In this document: piece by piece, positions 60,781 through 64,000 of the stretch
Position numbering within the stretch: position 1 is the stretch's first letter
How the letters are laid out: each line of letters opens with the position of its first letter
Assembly: GCF_003634705.1 (NCBI RefSeq)
Contig: NZ_RBWU01000005.1
Span: 1-64,000, forward strand
DNA length: 64,000 bases
Reading direction: 5' to 3'
DNA from: Actinomadura pelletieri DSM 43383
Lineage (GTDB): Bacteria; Actinomycetota; Actinomycetes; Streptosporangiales; Streptosporangiaceae
Program-made: the position numbers and the translations under genes
The notes under the pieces: model-generated
Databases searched by the model: none
Told to the model about the DNA's origin: nothing
Seen by the model: the letters and a program-made list of their open reading frames with translations, nothing else

Positions 60781-61509
60781 TCATCCCCGCCCGGTGAGGG
60801 CGGACAGGATCTCGGCGATGGACGCCTCGGTGGCCGCCTTGTCGAGGCCGAGGTCGGAGAGGATTCCGCCGCCGTCCTCGAACTCCAGGAGGGCGAGGAG
60901 GATGTGCTCGGTGCCGATGTAGTTGTGGCCGAGCCGGAGGGCCTCGCGGAAGGTCAACTCCAGCGTCTTCTTGGCGTCGGCGTCGTAGGGGACGAGTTCG
61001 GGGACGCTGTCGGCCTCCGGCGGCAGCGCGGCCGTGGCGGCCTGCCGGACGGAGTCGAGCAGGACGTCCTGCGCGAGGATGGCCTTGGCCGCGACCGCGT
61101 CCGGCTCCGCCAGCAGCCCGAGGACGAGGTGGGCCGGGCGCATGTGGTCGTTGCCCGCGGCCTTGGCCTCGTTCATCCCCGCGACGATGACGTTGCGGGC
61201 CCGCGGCGTGAAGCGGGAGAAGCCCTGGGAGGGGTCCAGGTCGGGGGCCGTCAGCCCCTTCGGCACGAACCGTTTCTGCGCGGCCTGCTTGCTGACCCCC
61301 ATGCTCTTGCCGATGTCCGTCCAGGACGCGCCGGAGCGGCGGGCCTGGTCGACGAAGTGGCCGATGAGGTGGTCGGCGACCTCACCGAGATGCTCGGCGG
61401 CGAGGACCGCGCTGGCGAGCTGTTCGAGGGCGTCGGTGTGCACGGTCTTGATGGTGGCGATCAGCTCGTCCAGCCGTACCTGGCCGCTCGCCGGAATGGG
61501 TTCCGTCAT
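60781..61509 (-). CDS. HTH plus Clp-N domain protein
   Basis: A 242-residue protein. The N-terminal ~90 residues contain a helix-turn-helix, SGASWTDIGKSMGVSKQAAQ then KRFVPK, that should bind DNA. From about residue 98 two Clp R-type repeats follow: FSRFTPRARNVIVAGMNEAK, MRPAHLVLGLLAEPDAVAAK and LELTFREALRLGHNYIGTEH then ILLALLEFEDGGGI, the peptide-binding N-domain of ClpA/ClpC without the ATPase. ATG 61509 is directly preceded by a palindrome and has no ribosome site. Likely autoregulated; a role sensing or delivering Clp substrates is inference. Confidence 0.85.
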   Translation of the reverse strand: MTEPIPASGQVRLDELIATIKTVHTDALEQLASAVLAAEHLGEVADHLIGHFVDQARRSGASWTDIGKSMGVSKQAAQKRFVPKGLTAPDLDPSQGFSRFTPRARNVIVAGMNEAKAAGNDHMRPAHLVLGLLAEPDAVAAKAILAQDVLLDSVRQAATAALPPEADSVPELVPYDADAKKTLELTFREALRLGHNYIGTEHILLALLEFEDGGGILSDLGLDKAATEASIAEILSALTGRG

Positions 61510-61556
61510 GCGTCAACCATAGGTTGACGCTCCTATCGCGTCAACCCATGGTTGAC
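61510..61556 (-). promoter_or_regulatory. Double palindrome promoter, probably leaderless
   Basis: Two perfect dyads, GTCAACC-ATA-GGTTGAC (61512-61528) and GTCAACC-CAT-GGTTGAC (61540-61556), are centred 28 bases apart. On the minus strand TTGACG (61544-61539) and TATGGT (61521-61516) make a -35/-10 pair with 17-base spacing, each inside one dyad. The -10 ends six bases before the ATG at 61509, so transcription would start at or near the A of the start codon. The HTH protein itself is the likely binder. Confidence 0.65.
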
Positions 61557-61565
61557 GGTCGTCGT

Positions 61566-61943
61566 TCAGACCTCGGGGATGCCGCTCGGGGACGCGGTCG
61601 TCGGGGCGGGAGCGGGCGAGTTCGTGACCGTCGGCACGACCGGTCGCACCGGCTCCTCGTGCCGCGACCCCGAGTTCCACCACCAGAGGGCGAACGAGAT
61701 CGCGAACAGCACCAGGACGCCCGCGATCACCTGGATCACCGCCAGGCGATGGCTCGGCTCACCGCGTCGGCGCCCCCGGAGGCGGGCGCCGGTCGGGCCC
61801 CTCGCCACCCGCGCGGCGCGGCGGGCACGGCGCCGTTCGCGTCTCCCGGGCGGTCGGGCCCGTTCTCGCGCGGACGGCTCGGTGAAAGTGGCGCTCCTGA
61901 CGAAGTCGTCGTCGAACACGGGCTCGTCGAAGTCTGCGGCCAT
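61566..61943 (-). CDS. Small single-pass membrane protein (SCO2583/SCO2584-type N-terminus)
   Basis: A 125-residue protein. The acidic start MAADFDEPVFDDDFVRSATF then TEPSARERARPPG resembles the N-terminal motif shared by a family of small actinomycete membrane proteins. An Arg-rich stretch (residues 30-62) precedes a single helix, LAVIQVIAGVLVLFAISFAL, near 68-88, followed by a Pro/Thr-rich outside tail. No enzyme motif. ATG 61943 is clear. Divergent from the glycosyltransferase gene across about 185 bases. Function unknown. Confidence 0.72.
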   Translation of the reverse strand: MAADFDEPVFDDDFVRSATFTEPSARERARPPGRRERRRARRAARVARGPTGARLRGRRRGEPSHRLAVIQVIAGVLVLFAISFALWWWNSGSRHEEPVRPVVPTVTNSPAPAPTTASPSGIPEV

Positions 61944-62128
61944 AGGGATCTCCGGCGCGGGGGGCGGCGGTCGCTTCCAGGCTAGTCCACGATCCGGACG
62001 TCGATCGGTCGGTGCCGGGCCGTGCCGACGCGCCGGTAACGTACGGAGACTAAGGTCTAGTTACATCAACGGCATTAAGGGGATGCCGGTGCGCGCACGC
62101 CCGGCGCCCCTCGGCTGACGGGAGCGGT

Positions 62129-63433
62129 GTGTGGGCAGGGGCCGGTGTGGGTGAGGCAGTCGAGTCGGGGGCGTCACGGAGCGGCGGCGACGATCCGTTG
62201 CGGGTGGCGGTGCTGTCGTACCGGAGCAAGCCGCACTGCGGCGGGCAGGGCGTCTACCTCCGGCATCTGACCAGGGAACTCATCGACCTCGGACACACGG
62301 TGGAGGTGTTCTCGGGGCAGCCGTATCCGGAACTGGACCGTGCCGAGATCGTCCTCACCAAGATCCCGAGCCTGGATCTGTACCGGGACGAGGACCCGTT
62401 CCGCACCCCGTCCCTCCACGAGTTCCGCGACTGGGTGGACGTCCTGGAGTTCGCGCACATGCGGACCGGCGGCTTCCCCGAGCCGCTGACGTTCAGCCTG
62501 CGGGCGCTGCGGACGCTGCGCCGGCGGCGGCGCGACTTCGACGTCGTCCACGACAACCAGGTCCTCGGCCTCGGCAACCTCGGCATCCCCCGGCTCGGGC
62601 TGCCGCTGGTGACGAGCATCCACCATCCGATCAGCGTCGACCGGCGCATCGAGCTGGAGGCGGCCGAGGGCCTGAAGGAGCGGCTCGGCAAGCGCCGCTG
62701 GTACGGGTTCGTCGCGATGCAGTCGCAGGTGTCGCGGCGGATCGGGACGGTGCTGACGGTGTCGGAGTCGTCCAAGGTCGACATCGTCCGTGACTTCAAG
62801 GTCGACCCGCGCGACATCGAGATCCTGCCGCTCGGCGTCGACACCCGGATCTTCCATCCGCGCGGGCCGCGCGTCCCCGGCCGGATCGTCGCGATGGCCA
62901 GCGCCGACGCCCCGATCAAGGGGGTGGACGTGCTGCTGCGCGCGGTCGCCAAGGTCGCCACCGAACGGGACGTCCATGTGATCGTCGTGAGCCGGCCGCG
63001 CAAGGACGGCCCGACCGAGAGACTCGTCCGGGAACTGGCGCTCGGCGAGCGGGTCCGGTTCGTCAGCGGCATCAGCGACCAGGAGCTGGGCGCGCTGATG
63101 GCGTCCGCGGAGATCGCCGTCGTGCCGTCCCGCTACGAGGGGTTCTCGCTGCCCGCGGTGGAGCACATGGCGTCCGGGACGCCGCTCGTCGCGAGCCGCG
63201 CCGGGGCGCTGCCCGAGGTCGTCGGTGACGCGGGCGCCCTCGTCGCGCCCGGGGACGCGGAGGAGCTCGCCGCGACGCTGCACCGGCTGCACGACTCCGC
63301 CGCCGAACGCGAACGGCTCGGCGCCGCCGGGCTCGCCCGCGTCCAGGAGCGGTTCGCCTGGCCCGCGGTGGCGAAGGCCACGGTCGAGCACTACCGGGCC
63401 GCGCGGAACCGCGCGCGGGCGCGGGCCAAGTGA
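62129..63433 (+). CDS. GT4-family glycosyltransferase
   Basis: A 434-residue GT-B glycosyltransferase. The N-domain opens with LRVAVLSYRSKPHCGGQGVY then LRHLTRELIDLGHTVEVFSG. The C-domain nucleotide-sugar site includes ILPLGVDTRIFHPRG, SADAPIKGVDVLLRAVAKVA, and VVPSRYEGFSLPAVEHMASG then TPLVASRAGALPEVVG with the EX7E motif (Glu-Gly-Phe-Ser to Glu). GTG 62129 has GGGAG five bases upstream; the ~22-residue leader before the fold is not conserved-looking. It is followed by a methyltransferase on the same strand, an arrangement I associate with a conserved Streptomyces pair. The acceptor is unknown. Confidence 0.88.
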   Translation: MWAGAGVGEAVESGASRSGGDDPLRVAVLSYRSKPHCGGQGVYLRHLTRELIDLGHTVEVFSGQPYPELDRAEIVLTKIPSLDLYRDEDPFRTPSLHEFRDWVDVLEFAHMRTGGFPEPLTFSLRALRTLRRRRRDFDVVHDNQVLGLGNLGIPRLGLPLVTSIHHPISVDRRIELEAAEGLKERLGKRRWYGFVAMQSQVSRRIGTVLTVSESSKVDIVRDFKVDPRDIEILPLGVDTRIFHPRGPRVPGRIVAMASADAPIKGVDVLLRAVAKVATERDVHVIVVSRPRKDGPTERLVRELALGERVRFVSGISDQELGALMASAEIAVVPSRYEGFSLPAVEHMASGTPLVASRAGALPEVVGDAGALVAPGDAEELAATLHRLHDSAAERERLGAAGLARVQERFAWPAVAKATVEHYRAARNRARARAK

Positions 63434-63476
63434 GGGAACGCCTTCCCGGCGCCCTCCGTGAGGAAGGAGCACGACC

Positions 63477-64000
63477 CTGCTGACCGTGGATTTCCAGCGG
63501 TTCCCCGTCGAACCCGGAGACCGCGTCCTCGACATGGGCTGCGGCGCCGGACGGCACGCCTTCGAGCTGTACCGCCGGGGCGCGCACGTCGTGGCGTTCG
63601 ACCAGGACGCCGACGAGCTGACCGGGGTGGAGACCATGTTCGGGGCCATGCGCCTCGAGGGCGAGGTGCCGGCGGGCGCGACCGCCGAGACGGTGCGGGG
63701 TGACGCGCTCGACCTGCCGTTCCCGGACGACCACTTCGACGCCGTCGTCGCGTCGGAGGTGCTGGAGCACATCCCCGACGACATGCGGGCCATGCGCGAA
63801 CTGTTGCGCGTCCTCAGACCGGGCGGCAAGCTGGCGGTGACCGTGCCGAGCTGGTTGCCGGAACGGGTGTGCTGGGCCCTGTCGGAGGACTACCACACCG
63901 CGCCCGGCGGGCATGTGCGGATCTACACGCGCGCCGAGCTGGAGGCCAAACTGAAGTCGGTCGGGTTCCGGGTCGGCGGTCACCACCACGCGCACGGCCT
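63477..64000 (+). CDS. SAM-dependent methyltransferase, N-terminal part
   Basis: A class I methyltransferase that continues past the window. The frame reads TVDFQRFPVEPGDRVLDMGC then GAGRHAFELYRRGAHVVAFD (motif I and the ribose-binding Asp), GDALDLPFPDDHFDAVVASE then VLEHIPDDM, and LRVLRPGGKLAVTVPSWLPE. The start appears to be CTG at 63477, seven bases after AGGAAGGAG (63461-63469), which would give MLTVDF; GTG 63486 is the alternative but is 16 bases from that site. It lies 43 bases after the glycosyltransferase, so both probably modify one product. Confidence 0.82.
   Translation, partial: MLTVDFQRFPVEPGDRVLDMGCGAGRHAFELYRRGAHVVAFDQDADELTGVETMFGAMRLEGEVPAGATAETVRGDALDLPFPDDHFDAVVASEVLEHIPDDMRAMRELLRVLRPGGKLAVTVPSWLPERVCWALSEDYHTAPGGHVRIYTRAELEAKLKSVGFRVGGHHHAHG

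Overview
The window is high-GC actinobacterial chromosome. Evidence: third codon positions are almost all G or C, GTG starts are frequent, and the gene content includes an ergothioneine operon, a TreS/maltokinase/GlgB glycogen module, DUF397 proteins, PucR-controlled purine catabolism, an actinobacterial-type histidine ammonia-lyase and a streptogrisin-like protease. The mix would fit Thermomonosporaceae such as Actinomadura or a Streptomyces-like relative; the genus is inference.

Layout. 1-6.0 kb: alpha-glucan metabolism (treS tail, maltokinase, a GntR regulator with a divergent small gene, glgB, an ACT-domain protein). 6.2-9.8 kb: a Nudix-NYN fusion, a hotdog thioesterase, SppA and a flavin reductase. 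9.8-17.7 kb: a complete histidine-utilisation operon on the minus strand (hutH, hutU, M20 amidohydrolase, hutF, hutI) with a divergent IclR regulator. 17.7-21.5 kb: an SDR remnant, a secreted beta-propeller, a DoxX protein with an internal duplication, and an ArsR-phosphatase fusion with palindromes over its start codon. 21.6-24.7 kb: an ABC exporter pair, an APH-type kinase and a GNAT acetyltransferase.

24.8-29.9 kb is the accessory, decaying part: two genes with visibly lower GC, a truncated peptidoglycan amidase, a collapsed DUF5753/DUF397 pair, an intact DUF4360 gene behind a truncated copy, and a two-component pair whose kinase has its N-box out of frame. 29.9-36.3 kb: a DUF2867-like protein and TetR regulator with two palindromes between them, then a four-gene osmoprotectant-type ABC importer and a LacI regulator. 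36.5-39.8 kb: a polytopic membrane protein, an acyltransferase-3 and an SGNH lipoprotein. 39.75-44.1 kb: the ergothioneine operon egtABCD. 44.4-49.8 kb: a sigma-factor-like protein with a transmembrane segment and Pro/Thr tail, a DHA2 drug exporter with divergent TetR, and a secreted S1 protease.

49.9-60.8 kb: a DUF397 gene, then nine tightly coupled minus-strand genes taking purines from xanthine (and probably an aminated purine) through urate, HIU, OHCU, allantoin and allantoate to ureidoglycolate, with a divergent PucR regulator and a shared palindrome. 60.8-64 kb: an HTH/Clp-N protein whose promoter appears leaderless and covered by two perfect palindromes, a small membrane protein, and a GT4 glycosyltransferase followed by a SAM methyltransferase that runs off the end.

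The strongest candidates for something undescribed are the palindrome-clad leaderless HTH/Clp-N gene (60.8-61.6 kb), the membrane-tethered sigma-like protein (44.4-45.7 kb), and the ArsR-phosphatase fusion with its operator array (20.7-21.5 kb). No tRNA, rRNA, CRISPR array or intact insertion sequence was seen.
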